The notes: generated by a model from the letters alone, not told the origin. A stretch of DNA of 34,548 bases from Opitutus sp. GAS368 (GCA_945874455.1 CAMCHO010000029.1:1-34548), one strand, 5' to 3'; shown: positions 15,857 through 25,364, counted from the first letter of the stretch. Numbers and translations are program-made.

Positions 15857-18238
15857 TCAGCGCATCGCCGCCGCGATTGTCACGACGACATACTTGCTCG
15901 TCGGCGTGTTGCTCTTCGCCGCGACACTGCCGATCGGCACGAGGACGTTCGCCTCGGGAAAATACGTCGCCACGCAGCCGCGCGGGATGCGATACGGCGC
16001 CACCATAAACGAGCGCGCTACCCGCTCCACGCCACCAAACCGATTCGTCAGATCAACCAACTGGCCCTGCATCAGACCCGCCGTGCGAATATCTTCCTCG
16101 TGCATGAACACCACCCGCCGCCCGCCAAAGACGCCGCGATAGCGATCATCGAGACCATAGACCGTCGTGTTAAACTGATCGTGCGTGCGGATCGTCATCA
16201 TCACGAATTCGCCCGCCGCCAGCGCGCGGCGCGGAATCGGCGCGACCGTGAAATTCGCGCGCTTCGTCGGCGTCCGCCACTCACGGGCGTCCCGGGGCGC
16301 ATTGGGCAAATAGAAAACACCCTCGCGGATGCGCCGATTGTAATCCGCGAACCCCGGGACCACCCGGGCAATGCGGTCGCGGATGAGATCGTAATTGCCC
16401 GCGAACGTTGGCCAAGAGGGCCGCTCTTTGACCCGCTCTTTTAACTCAGCCGCGAGGCCCGAGGGCGGATCAGAGATCGGCCCTGCTCCGAACACCGCCA
16501 TCGCGATCCCGCAGACGATCGCCACTTCACTCCGCAATTCCGCCGCCGCCGGGACGAGCCGCCCGCGCGAGGAATTGATCACGCCCATCGAATCTTCCAC
16601 CGTCACAAATTGCTCGCCACTCCCCTGCACGTCGCGCTCGGTGCGACCGAGACAGGGCAAAATTAACGCCGTGCGACCTGTGACGAGGTGCGAGCGGTTG
16701 AGCTTGGTCGCCACGTGTGCCGTCAAGGCGCACTTCCGCAGCGCCGCGGCGGTAAACTCGGTGTCCGGCGTGGCCGAGAGAAAGTTTCCACCCATCGCGA
16801 CCAGCACCTGCACGCGACCGGCGTGCATCGCCTGGATCGCATCGACCGTATCGAGCCCGTGGGTACGGGGAGACTTCAGGCCAAACTCCGCGTCGAGCCG
16901 GTCGAGCCACCAGTCGGGCATTTTCTCAAAAATCCCCATCGTGCGATCGCCTTGCACATTCGAGTGACCGCGTACGGGACACACCCCGGCCCCCGGCCGC
17001 CCCAGGTCGCCGCGCAACAGGAGAAGGTTTACGATGGTCTGAATCGTCTCCACCGCATTCGGCTGCTGCGTCAGACCCATGGCCCAACAACAGATCGTCG
17101 TCCGCGATTTCATCGCGATCTGCGCCGCCGCGCGAATCTCCTCCCGCGCCACGCCGCTCGCCGACACAACCTCGTCCCACGAGGTGGCCCGCAAATCGGC
17201 CACGAGCGCGTCGTAACCGTGGGTGTGGGCACGGATAAACGCGTGATCAAACACTCCGCCGGGCACGGCGCCCGCCTCCTCCACGGCGAGCATTTCCTTC
17301 ATGATGCCCTTGAACAACGGGAGATCTCCGCCGATGCGGGGCTGCAGCCAAAGATCCGCGAGCCGCGCGCCGTCGCCGAGGAGCGTCGAAAACGCCTTCA
17401 GTGGATTCAAGAAATCCTGCGGGTTCTTAAACCGCTCCGTCCCGACCTCGGGCAGCGGATTCACCGACACAATCTTCGCTCCGCGTGCCTTGGCGGCTTC
17501 GAGCGCAGTCAACATGCGCGGGTGATTCGTGCCGGGATTTTGGCCGATCACAAAAATCGCCTCGGCCTTTTCGAAGTCCTCCAGTTTCACGGTGCCTTTG
17601 CCGATCCCGATGGTCTCGCCGAGCGCGACGCCGCTCGATTCGTGGCACATGTTGGAGCAGTCCGGTAAATTATTCGTCCCCAATTGCCGCGCGAAGAGTT
17701 GCCACAGAAACGCCGCCTCATTGCTCGTCCGGCCCGAGGTGTAAAACGCCGCCGCATCCGGCGTCGGCAGCGCCCGCAGTGCGTCCGCGATGAGCGCAAA
17801 CGCATCGTCCCACGAGATCGCCTCGTAGTGGCTCGCACCCGCGCGCAGCACCATCGGCGCCGTCAAACGCCCCTGCGCGTTCAGCCAGTGGTCGCTCTGC
17901 GCTGCGAGCTCGGCCACCGTATGCTGCGCGAAAAATTCCGCCGTGATCCGCCGCGGAGTCGCCTCGTCGGCCACGGCCTTTACACCGTTTTCGCAAAACT
18001 CAAACGTGTGCCGGTCGCCATCCGGGCTCGGCCACGCGCAACTCTGGCAGTCGAAGCCGTCCTTCTGGTTCACCTCGAGCAGCAGTTTCGCGCCGCGCAC
18101 CGCGCCCATTGCACCCAACGTGAGGCCCGTGGTGACGGCGACCGCTTGCAGTCCTCCAGCCGCTCCGCTCGGCACACCGAGCTTGATGTCGGCGACTTCG
18201 ACGGGCGGTTGCGCAGCGGGCACGGCGGGCGGGATCAT
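15857..18238 (-). CDS. FdhF/YdeP-type molybdopterin oxidoreductase
   Basis: A 793-residue molybdopterin enzyme of the FdhF/YdeP branch (formate-dehydrogenase alpha-like, TIGR01701 type). The N-terminal cysteines Cys64, Cys67 and Cys82 lie in FDCQSCAWPSPDGDRHTFEFC, as expected for this branch, which differs from the four-Cys cluster motif of classical FdhF. The cofactor domain shows YTSGRTSNEAAFLWQLFAR, DCSNMCHESSG (Cys194 and Cys198; one is a candidate Mo ligand), GQNPGTNHPRM, GMGLTQQPNAVETIQ-type text (here MGLTQQPNAVETIQ) and VRGHSNVQGDRTMG. The C-terminal dinucleotide-binding domain has RTHDQFNTTVYG. In E. coli the relative YdeP is linked to acid resistance, but the substrate is not known. 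It lies 79 bases after the sugar kinase gene on the same strand. Confidence 0.92.
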   Translation of the reverse strand: MIPPAVPAAQPPVEVADIKLGVPSGAAGGLQAVAVTTGLTLGAMGAVRGAKLLLEVNQKDGFDCQSCAWPSPDGDRHTFEFCENGVKAVADEATPRRITAEFFAQHTVAELAAQSDHWLNAQGRLTAPMVLRAGASHYEAISWDDAFALIADALRALPTPDAAAFYTSGRTSNEAAFLWQLFARQLGTNNLPDCSNMCHESSGVALGETIGIGKGTVKLEDFEKAEAIFVIGQNPGTNHPRMLTALEAAKARGAKIVSVNPLPEVGTERFKNPQDFLNPLKAFSTLLGDGARLADLWLQPRIGGDLPLFKGIMKEMLAVEEAGAVPGGVFDHAFIRAHTHGYDALVADLRATSWDEVVSASGVAREEIRAAAQIAMKSRTTICCWAMGLTQQPNAVETIQTIVNLLLLRGDLGRPGAGVCPVRGHSNVQGDRTMGIFEKMPDWWLDRLDAEFGLKSPRTHGLDTVDAIQAMHAGRVQVLVAMGGNFLSATPDTEFTAAALRKCALTAHVATKLNRSHLVTGRTALILPCLGRTERDVQGSGEQFVTVEDSMGVINSSRGRLVPAAAELRSEVAIVCGIAMAVFGAGPISDPPSGLAAELKERVKERPSWPTFAGNYDLIRDRIARVVPGFADYNRRIREGVFYLPNAPRDAREWRTPTKRANFTVAPIPRRALAAGEFVMMTIRTHDQFNTTVYGLDDRYRGVFGGRRVVFMHEEDIRTAGLMQGQLVDLTNRFGGVERVARSFMVAPYRIPRGCVATYFPEANVLVPIGSVAAKSNTPTSKYVVVTIAAAMR

Positions 18239-18317
18239 GGCGGCGACGTTGGTGGGTGCCGAGCGTTATTCAACTCTGCGCCGCTCGCCACCATCCATCC
18301 AAGCTCGCGCCCAGTCC

Positions 18318-19400
18318 TCACCGCTGGATCCGCGCGGAGCCACCGTGCGCGAACGCCCGCACTTGTTCCGCCGTCGCCATGGTGGTGTCGCCGGGAAAGG
18401 TCGTGAGGAGCGCGCCGTGGGCCCAACCGAGATTGACCGCGTCCTGCGGCGATTCGCCGCCGAGCAGCCCGTAGAAAAAGCCCGCCGCATAACCATCGCC
18501 GCCGCCCACGCGGTCAACGACATCGAGTTCGCAGGTCGGCGAGACATAGGTCGCACCATCGATCCACGCGACCGCACCCCAAGAGTGGCGGTTGGTCGAG
18601 TGCACTTCGCGCAACGTCGTCGCAACAATCTTAATATGCGGGTGCTTCTTGATGACATTTCCCATCATGCTGAAAAACGCGCTCGGATCCAATTTGGACT
18701 TCGCCGCGACCGCCGGCCCGGGGATGCCGAGGCCAAGCTGCAGATCCTCTTCGTTGCCGACGAGCACATCGACGTGGCGGATGATGCGATCGAGCACCGC
18801 GACCGCACGCTCGGGGCCGCCGGCGATATTCCAGAGCTTGGCGCGGTAGTTGAGATCAAAGGACGTGATCGCCCCCGCCGCCTTCGCCGCCTGCATGGCT
18901 TCGATAATTACCTCGGCCGTGGTCGTGGAGAGCGCCGCGAAAATCCCGCCGCTATGAAACCAGCGCACCCCGCCCGCGAAAATTTCCTGCCAATTGAAAT
19001 CACCCGGCTTGAGCTGCGCCGCCGCTTCGTTGCTGCGGTTATAGAAAACCACGGGCGCCCGCAGGCCCTGGCCGCGGTCGCTGTAAACGGTGGCCATATT
19101 GGGCCCGTGCACGCCGTCATGCTGGAAGTGTTTGTAGAACGCCGTGACTCCCATGGCGCGGACCCGTTCCGCAATCAAATGACCGATGGGATAATCGACC
19201 ATCGCGGAGGCGACGCCGGTCTTGAGGCGAAAACAGTCGGCCAGATTTCCCGCGACATTGAATTCTCCCCCGCTCACGTGGATGTCGCAGTGCGTCGCTT
19301 TGCGAAACGGAATGATCCCCGGGTCGAGGCGGTTAACCAAGGCACCGAGTGAAACGAAATCGAGCGCAGCAGCGGGGCGGATGTTCAGGCCATAGTTCAT
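18318..19400 (-). CDS. PfkB-family sugar kinase, KDG kinase-like
   Basis: A 360-residue ribokinase/PfkB-family kinase that should phosphorylate a sugar or sugar acid with ATP. The N-terminal sugar-binding part is DFVSLGALVNRLDPG and HVSGGEFNVAGNLA. The C-terminal PfkB signature is DRVGGGDGYAAGFFYGL, holding the anion-hole glycines and the catalytic Asp. The DRVGGGD form of this signature (most PfkB enzymes have DTxGAGD) is typical of 2-keto-3-deoxygluconate kinases, so the Entner-Doudoroff or uronate pathways are the best guess. The start at 19400 (MNYGLNIRP) was chosen because residues upstream are Arg-rich and not family-like. It diverges from the small membrane-protein gene at 19525; about 124 bases separate them. 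Confidence 0.9.
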   Translation of the reverse strand: MNYGLNIRPAAALDFVSLGALVNRLDPGIIPFRKATHCDIHVSGGEFNVAGNLADCFRLKTGVASAMVDYPIGHLIAERVRAMGVTAFYKHFQHDGVHGPNMATVYSDRGQGLRAPVVFYNRSNEAAAQLKPGDFNWQEIFAGGVRWFHSGGIFAALSTTTAEVIIEAMQAAKAAGAITSFDLNYRAKLWNIAGGPERAVAVLDRIIRHVDVLVGNEEDLQLGLGIPGPAVAAKSKLDPSAFFSMMGNVIKKHPHIKIVATTLREVHSTNRHSWGAVAWIDGATYVSPTCELDVVDRVGGGDGYAAGFFYGLLGGESPQDAVNLGWAHGALLTTFPGDTTMATAEQVRAFAHGGSARIQR

Positions 19401-19524
19401 CAGTGGGAGTGGAGTAATGGTTCTAGGGTCTGCGGCCAGACCTTTTATTGTACCCGAGCCGCGGCGCGATTGCATCCTCCGCTTTTCTTTTCCTCGGCCG
19501 TGATTATGGTCTGACCGCTGCCGC

Positions 19525-19809
19525 ATGTTCACCAGCTTTCTCCACCTCCTTGCCCGCCGAGCCACCTCCGAGGCCCATCATGACCCGTTTATCAGGGAGG
19601 TGGTCGTGCGCGAACGCGACGCCCGCAATCCCCGCGCGGAGCGGGTGATTTTCGTTTGCTGGATACTCATTGCGGTGAAACACGTCGCGATCATTTGGGT
19701 CTGCCAACGCTATCCCGTGCCCTTTCACCAGCTCTGGATAAATTTTCCGACGTGGCTGCTCGGCACCCTCGCCACTGGAATTTACTTCTGGCGCATCCGA
19801 CGCGGCTAG
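19525..19809 (+). CDS. Small membrane protein, two helices, unknown
   Basis: A 94-residue product with a charged N-terminal 40 residues (RRATSEAHHDPFIREVVVRERDARNP, basic and acidic) and two hydrophobic helices, about 42-60 (VIFVCWILIAVKHVAIIWV) and 69-88 (LWINFPTWLLGTLATGIYF), ending in RIRRG. The codon pattern and the divergent position beside the kinase gene support a real gene. No family was recognised. It is followed by DUF5069 after about 130 bases and might be the first gene of that plus-strand group. Confidence 0.7.
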   Translation: MFTSFLHLLARRATSEAHHDPFIREVVVRERDARNPRAERVIFVCWILIAVKHVAIIWVCQRYPVPFHQLWINFPTWLLGTLATGIYFWRIRRG

Positions 19810-19939
19810 CGGGTGGGCGGGCGCGGCCCGGCGCCCTTTCTGCACACGCCCCCTCCCTGCGGGCATCGGACGTGCCCGCCCTCCGCCGAACCGCATTTTT
19901 GTTGTCGGTTTTCTCATTTTCTCTGCACGCTGCCGACCC

Positions 19940-20392
19940 ATGCCCAACGTCCCCGGTCTCCGTTCACCCTATAGCAAAGTCGGCCGCCTCGTCTATTTCG
20001 GGCGCATGATCGACAAGATCCGCCTCCACGCGCGCGGTGCCCTCCCCGCCGATTACATCAAGAATCTCGGCAAGGGCTTCGATGCCCGTGCCTGCACGTT
20101 TCTCCGCATCGACTACCACGCGCTCACCGCCCACGTCCTTTCCGCCGCGGCCCCTGACGATGCTGCCGCACTTGCTTGGGCCGAAAAGACCGGCGGCGCC
20201 CGCAGCGACGAGGACTGCGAAATCTGGTGCGGATTCATGATGAAACGCGGTTGGCGCGATGAAGGGGCCGAGATCCTCGTCAAACGCATTAAGGATAGCG
20301 CCCTTGAGGCGGCTCCCATCATGACGATGTTCGATTACCTCGACTTCGACGAGGGCCGCGATCCCGTCACGCCGCGCGCGTGGGAACAGTGA
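19940..20392 (+). CDS. DUF5069 domain-containing protein
   Basis: A 150-residue cytosolic-looking protein that matches DUF5069: VPGLRSPYSKVGRLVYFGRMIDKIRLHARGALPADYIKNLG at its N-terminus, FLRIDYHALTAHVL next, and a conserved C-terminal part around CEIWCGFMMKRGWRD. The family is common in Verrucomicrobiota and has no known function. There is no signal peptide or membrane segment. The penicillin-acylase gene starts 34 bases downstream, so they are very probably co-transcribed. Confidence 0.88.
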   Translation: MPNVPGLRSPYSKVGRLVYFGRMIDKIRLHARGALPADYIKNLGKGFDARACTFLRIDYHALTAHVLSAAAPDDAAALAWAEKTGGARSDEDCEIWCGFMMKRGWRDEGAEILVKRIKDSALEAAPIMTMFDYLDFDEGRDPVTPRAWEQ

Positions 20393-20426
20393 ACGGCTCC
20401 GTTGATCGGCCCCGCCGCGGCACGCC

Positions 20427-22952
20427 ATGACTCCCGCCGTCGCGAAACGCTTCCGCCTCCTCGCCAGCGCCCTCAGCGTCCTGCTACTGGTCGGGGCGCT
20501 CGCGGCAGGTGGGTTCTATTTTCGGATCCGCGCAAGCCTTCCCCGCCTCGATGGCGCCACGACCGTTGCCGGCTTGGGCGCGCCCGTGACCGTCGAACGC
20601 GATGCGCAGGGCGTGCCCACGCTCCGCGGCCAGTCCCGCGCCGACGTCTCCCGCGCTCTCGGTTGGCTGCACGCGCAGGAGCGTTTCTTTCAAATGGATC
20701 TCCTCCGCCGCAGCTCGGCGGGAGAACTCGCCGAACTCTTCGGCAAGGCCGCCCTCCCCCGCGACCGCGCCACGCGGATGCACGGCTTTCGCAAGCTCGC
20801 TCAACGCGTGCTCGCCCAACTCTCTCCCGCCGAGCGCACGCAACTCGACGCCTATACCGCGGGCGTCAACGCCGGTCTCGCGGCACTCGGCGACAAACCT
20901 TTCGAATATCTCGTCCTGCGCACCACGCCGCAACCCTGGCGCCCCGAGGACAGTATCCTTGTCGTTTACGCGATGACCCTCGATTTGCAGGACGAAGTCG
21001 GCCTGCACGAGCAAACGCTCATGACGCTCCGCGATAAACTTGGCGACGAAGCCGTCGCGTTCTTCGCACCCGCGTTGACCCCCGCCGACGCCGCGCTCGA
21101 CGGCACCACCGCACCGGTGGCCCCCCTGCCCGGCCCGCAGCTCATCGATCTCCGCAAACGTCCCAAACCCCTTTCGTCGCTCGATCCACGCCTGCCGGTC
21201 AACGCACCCTCGGCGTTCCCGGCCTCCGATTTCGCCTCGAGTTTTCCCTTCCCGCCCCGCGATCCCGAGGCCGTCTTGGGTTCCAACGCATTTGCCCTCT
21301 CCGGCGCGCACACCGCCAGCGGAGCCGCTCTCATCGCAAACGATCCCCACCTCGACCACGGCGTACCCACTATCTGGTTGCGCGCCTCACTCGAGTGGCC
21401 CGGCCCTCCAGTGGTTCCCGGCTCTCCACCCTCCGCGCTCAACGCTCCACTTCATCGGATCACCGGCGTCACCCTGCCCGGAATCTTCGCCGTCGTCATC
21501 GGCAGTAACGGCCACATCGCGTGGGGCCTCACCGTCGCCAATGCGGACACCGGCGACCTCATCGTTCTCCAAGTGAATGCCATCTCACCGCGGCTCTACA
21601 CCGCGCCCGGCCACGACGAACTCCTCGAAATCGAAAAACGCCGCGAAACCATTCTCGTCAAAGATTCCGACGCCGTGACCGCCGACTACGAGTGGACGAT
21701 CTGGGGCCCCATCGTGACGAAGAACGAAAAAAAACGTCCCGTCATCCATCGCTGGACTGCGCACGAGCCCGCGGCGACGAACTTCACTTTTTTCGGCCTC
21801 GAGGACGCCACCACCGTCCCCGCAGCCGTCGCCATCGCCCACCGGTCGGGCATCCCGGCGCAAAATTTCCTCGTCGCCGATCGCGCGGGTGACGTCGCGT
21901 GGACGGTCGCCGGCGCCCTTCCCCGGCGCGTCGGCTACGACGGCCGCGTGCCCACCAACTGGGCCTTCGGCGACCGCCGCTGGGAGGGTTTTCTACCGCC
22001 GAACGACTACCCCGTCGTCACGACCAAGCCCACGGGAAACCCCACCGAAATCCTCAGTCCGTCCGGGCGACTCTGGTCCGCGAACCAACGCCAGATCGGC
22101 GGCCCATCCTTGGCCACCCTCGGTGACGGTGGTTACGCCCGCCCGGCCCGCGCCGCCCAAATCCGCGACGCCCTCACCCCGCTCGAACGGGCCACGCCCA
22201 AAGACCTCCTCGCGATCCAACTCGACGACCGCGCGCTCTTCCTCACCGCCTGGCAAAAGCTCCTCGTCGAGGCGCTCACGCCCACCGCCACCGCCGAGAA
22301 AAAATCTCGCGCCGAGCTCCGCGGCCTCGTTGAAAACTGGGCAGGCCGCGCCAGCCTCGATTCCGTGAGCTACCGCCTCGTGCGCGATTTTCGCGAGGCC
22401 GTTTACCAGCGCATCTTCCCGGCTATTTTTGATCCGTGTATCGACACCGGCCCGGCTTTCAATTGGCGGAAACTGCATTTGGAAAGCGCCCTGTGGACGA
22501 TGCTGCGTGAAAAACCCGCCCACCTGCTGAACCCCGCGTTCCCGACGTGGGACGCTGTGCTGCTCGCCGCCGCCGACGAAGTCGTCACCGGTATCGAGAA
22601 ATCCCGCACGCCGCTCGCCCGCGCCACGTGGGGCCAGCAAAACGTCCTCAGCATGCGCCACCCCTTCAGCCACTCCCTGCCCGCCTTTCTCACCAGCTGG
22701 CTGAACTTCCCCGCTACCGCGCTGCCCGGCGACCATGACGTGCCCCGCGTGCAAAGCCCCCGGCACGGTGCCAGCATGAGAATGGTGGTCTCGCCCGGCC
22801 ACGAAGCTGAGGGCCTCTTTCACATGCCCGGTGGCCAAAGCGGCCACCCACTCTCGCCCTTCTACCGCGCGGGCCACGAACGTTGGGAACGCGGCGACCC
22901 CGCGCCCTTCCTCCCGGGAAAAACCGCCCACACGCTTACGCTGACGCCGTAA
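20427..22952 (+). CDS. Penicillin acylase family Ntn hydrolase
   Basis: An 841-residue N-terminal-nucleophile hydrolase of the penicillin acylase family (PF01804), made as a precursor that cuts itself into alpha and beta chains. An N-terminal hydrophobic helix (about 11-33) would export or anchor it. The alpha-chain part shows GVPTLRGQSRADVSRALGWLHAQERFFQMDLLRR. The spacer ends before Ser286 in VLGSNAFALSG, the predicted new N-terminus and nucleophile of the beta chain; NDPHLDHGVPTIW is the next family block (about 305-317). MRMVVSPGHEAEGLFHMPGGQSGHPLSPFYRAG near the C-terminus is also typical. Substrates in this family range from beta-lactams to acyl-homoserine lactones and other amides, so the natural substrate cannot be assigned. 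It is the last gene of the plus-strand group and converges on the RDD gene. Confidence 0.93.
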   Translation: MTPAVAKRFRLLASALSVLLLVGALAAGGFYFRIRASLPRLDGATTVAGLGAPVTVERDAQGVPTLRGQSRADVSRALGWLHAQERFFQMDLLRRSSAGELAELFGKAALPRDRATRMHGFRKLAQRVLAQLSPAERTQLDAYTAGVNAGLAALGDKPFEYLVLRTTPQPWRPEDSILVVYAMTLDLQDEVGLHEQTLMTLRDKLGDEAVAFFAPALTPADAALDGTTAPVAPLPGPQLIDLRKRPKPLSSLDPRLPVNAPSAFPASDFASSFPFPPRDPEAVLGSNAFALSGAHTASGAALIANDPHLDHGVPTIWLRASLEWPGPPVVPGSPPSALNAPLHRITGVTLPGIFAVVIGSNGHIAWGLTVANADTGDLIVLQVNAISPRLYTAPGHDELLEIEKRRETILVKDSDAVTADYEWTIWGPIVTKNEKKRPVIHRWTAHEPAATNFTFFGLEDATTVPAAVAIAHRSGIPAQNFLVADRAGDVAWTVAGALPRRVGYDGRVPTNWAFGDRRWEGFLPPNDYPVVTTKPTGNPTEILSPSGRLWSANQRQIGGPSLATLGDGGYARPARAAQIRDALTPLERATPKDLLAIQLDDRALFLTAWQKLLVEALTPTATAEKKSRAELRGLVENWAGRASLDSVSYRLVRDFREAVYQRIFPAIFDPCIDTGPAFNWRKLHLESALWTMLREKPAHLLNPAFPTWDAVLLAAADEVVTGIEKSRTPLARATWGQQNVLSMRHPFSHSLPAFLTSWLNFPATALPGDHDVPRVQSPRHGASMRMVVSPGHEAEGLFHMPGGQSGHPLSPFYRAGHERWERGDPAPFLPGKTAHTLTLTP

Positions 22953-23267
22953 GCACACGTCCGCAACGCAGCGGCGGTTTTCTCATCACCGACGGGACGC
23001 CGCCCCTCAAACTGGGCGCTGGGAAAAGCACCTCTCCCCCCGCACCGTCCACCGGCCGATGCGCCCCGCGAGGCCACCCTCCGAGCCGCGCGTGTTTTCA
23101 AGCTTCGCCGGCGCACGCTCCATCACCCTCAACACACCTGCCCGCCACCCTGACTGCGTAAACTATCATCTCCCCGATCGTTTCCCCCACTAACGAGGAG
23201 AACGGAACGGCGGGTCGCCGCCGTCGCGACAGCGATCCTCCTGTCACCGAACCAGCCCTACGCCACC
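22953..23267. other. Convergent gap without a gene
   Basis: The 315 bases between the converging acylase and RDD genes contain no convincing open frame. I found no strong stem followed by T or A that would mark a shared terminator, and no repeat of the families listed here. Confidence 0.5.
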
Positions 23268-24836
23268 TCAGAGTAACGACCCGCCCTTCGGCACCCGCAC
23301 GACGGTCGTGCCCGCGATCTTGTCGTGCCACGACTGGCGATCGGTATCGAAGATCACCCAAATAAAGCCGAGGCCACCCACCATCAACGAGAGGAAGCAG
23401 CTCAGGGCGCGCACGGCAGCCGTGGGCCAGTCGATTTCGCGACCATCGAGGCGCACAACTTTTAAGCCGCAGACAATGCCACCAACCGTGGTGCCCTGGG
23501 TCTTCCACATCGCGGCGCCGTAGATGGCGAGCACGAGCAACCAGCTAACGAGGCCAAGGTCCATGTGCATCAAGCGCGGGAACACACTGGACGTCAGGCC
23601 GGCGATCATCGCTATCACCACGACATCGAGCAGCAGCGCACCCATACGAATCCAAAAACCCGCGCGCGGGAGCGTCGTCGCCGAGATCGCCGCCCGTGAC
23701 GGAGGCGGCGCGGACGCTGGCGCGGGAGCCGGTGTGTTGGGAACAAAAGCATTCTCGGCTGGGCCGGCGAACACAGGTGGCAGGGTCGCGCTTTTTTCCC
23801 GCGTCATCCCGAGCACGATCGTAGTGACAACGGCACCCAGCCCGATCGTGCCAGTGAGTTTAAAGACGAAGTAACCCAGCACGGGCACCGTATAGAGGAT
23901 CAGCACCATCACGCCGCCGAAAATCACCGCAAGGGCGACGTGGTTGAGCGGCCCGTCACCCCAGACGCGGGTAAGGCGCCGGCCGAGCCAAGCCAAAATC
24001 ACAACCTTGCCAAAGAGCGTCGCGCACAAAATACCCGCACCAACGAACGGCACGGCGATGAGGCCCCATCCGGTCAACACGAGCAGCGCCGTCAACACCG
24101 GCGTGATCAGCGCCGCCAGCAACGCCGCCAACGCGGAGAAACCGGGACGCGTTTCCAGAGTACTGAGACACTGCTCGACGCCGGTGCGGAAAAGTAAGGC
24201 GGCGAGCGCGTAAAGAACCAGAAAGGACAAAGCGATCGCCCACGCCCAGCCGAGGTGCGGTCCGATGGCGAGCGGGCGCGCTTTCAAAAAACACTCGCGC
24301 AACCACGCGAGGAGCCACGCGGCTCGAGTGGATACAATATTTCTGACCTGACCCGTGACCACCGCCGTCCCGTCGCGCTTGATCGAGCCGGCGATACACA
24401 TGACGTCGCCGTCGATGCGCGCGTCGGGTCCGAGTTCCAGATCACCGAACACCACGACGACACTCTTTTTGACCGTGCTGTTGACGTAACTATTACCGAA
24501 TACGGCGACGACGGCCGCACCGACCGGCCCGGTCACACGGTTGTCGCCAAAGACCGATACCACCGCATCGACGACTTCGCCATTGGCTGTCGCCTTGCCA
24601 AAGACAGCGACAACGGCCTCGGCTTTTTTATCTTTTTCGAGCAGCGCATCAGAGAATACTGTGACGACCGCCTCGCCCGAAGAGGACTCGGCGACGGGCG
24701 GAGCTGCGACGGGCGAGGCGGCCCGTTTTTCCTGGGCGAGCACGGCCAGCGTCAGTGTGAAAAAGAACGCGACGGCGACGCCAACCGAGAGAGAGCGAAG
24801 GGAAGGCGTCAGAGCAAGGAGAGCCGGAGAGTGCAT
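23268..24836 (-). CDS. RDD membrane protein with short-repeat solenoid domain
   Basis: A 522-residue protein in three parts. After a signal peptide (cleavage near VLAQ, residue 35) comes a run of five repeats with the pattern VVxVF(G/S), at 57, 75, 92, 109 and 126, then DGDVMCIAGSIKRDG. The 17-18 residue period looks like a narrow beta-solenoid, akin to bactofilin or DUF-type polymer-forming domains. Several transmembrane helices follow from about 190 to 360. A Pro/Ala linker leads to a C-terminal RDD domain (FWIRMGALLLDVVVIAMIAGL, GTTVGGIVCGLKVVRLDGREIDW, FDTDRQSWHDKIAGTTVV). RDD domains are membrane modules, some linked to sodium/proton exchange, but with no general function. The start at 24836 was chosen for the signal peptide; the open frame extends 33 codons further. 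The combination is the notable point. Confidence 0.88.
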   Translation of the reverse strand: MHSPALLALTPSLRSLSVGVAVAFFFTLTLAVLAQEKRAASPVAAPPVAESSSGEAVVTVFSDALLEKDKKAEAVVAVFGKATANGEVVDAVVSVFGDNRVTGPVGAAVVAVFGNSYVNSTVKKSVVVVFGDLELGPDARIDGDVMCIAGSIKRDGTAVVTGQVRNIVSTRAAWLLAWLRECFLKARPLAIGPHLGWAWAIALSFLVLYALAALLFRTGVEQCLSTLETRPGFSALAALLAALITPVLTALLVLTGWGLIAVPFVGAGILCATLFGKVVILAWLGRRLTRVWGDGPLNHVALAVIFGGVMVLILYTVPVLGYFVFKLTGTIGLGAVVTTIVLGMTREKSATLPPVFAGPAENAFVPNTPAPAPASAPPPSRAAISATTLPRAGFWIRMGALLLDVVVIAMIAGLTSSVFPRLMHMDLGLVSWLLVLAIYGAAMWKTQGTTVGGIVCGLKVVRLDGREIDWPTAAVRALSCFLSLMVGGLGFIWVIFDTDRQSWHDKIAGTTVVRVPKGGSLL

Positions 24837-24856
24837 GGGAACGGGCGGGTGGAGGT

Positions 24857-25287
24857 TTAGCAGCTCACGTAGAGCGCGGGGTAGGCGACGGTGTCGAGGC
24901 CGAAGCGGTGCTGCCACACTCGAATCAAGGCCCACGTTCCCCGAGACAAGTCCATCGCCGCGTTCGGATGGAAAAAGGTCGGTGGGATTACCCCACGCTC
25001 ACGCAGAGCGCCGCATAGTAATCGCGTGCGAGACTGGCGCACGTTGCCAAATCCGATTCGCTCACGCCGGCCAGCACGAGCTTGGCCGGATCGCAGGTCC
25101 AGTGGCCGCTCTCGCCCGGCAGATCCAAGGCGAAGCGGGCAACGCGAGCACTGCGGCGCACGAGATCCACGATCGACTCCAGCTCGGTGTTCGGATCCTG
25201 CCAGCGGGTCCGCAGCCGCCCAAACGTGATCGCGGCAGGGGCAAGTTTGCTACCGAGGGTGACGATGGTCTCGCGATTGAGCGGCAT
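24857..25287 (-). pseudogene. Small HDOD-like gene with frameshift in a G-run
   Basis: An ATG at 25287 opens a 99-residue frame that stops at 24988. Its start (MPLNRETIVTLGSKLAPAAIT, then DPNTELESIVDLVRRSARVARFAL) is weakly like the N-terminus of an HDOD domain, but it is far too short for one. Just before the stop is a run of four G on the coding strand (24991-24994). One extra G there would carry translation into a neighbouring frame that stays open to 24857, reading VIPPTFFHPNAAMDLSRGTW and a further 27 residues with strongly GC-rich third positions. I therefore suspect a single-base deletion, either real decay or a sequencing slip. The repaired product would be about 143 residues. The family is uncertain. 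Confidence 0.45.
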
Positions 25288-25364
25288 GGGTTCGTGCGAT
25301 TTTCGCCCGTGGCCCTACTCGGCACCTTTCACCCCCTGCCTAAGGAAAATTTTCCAGACGCGGC

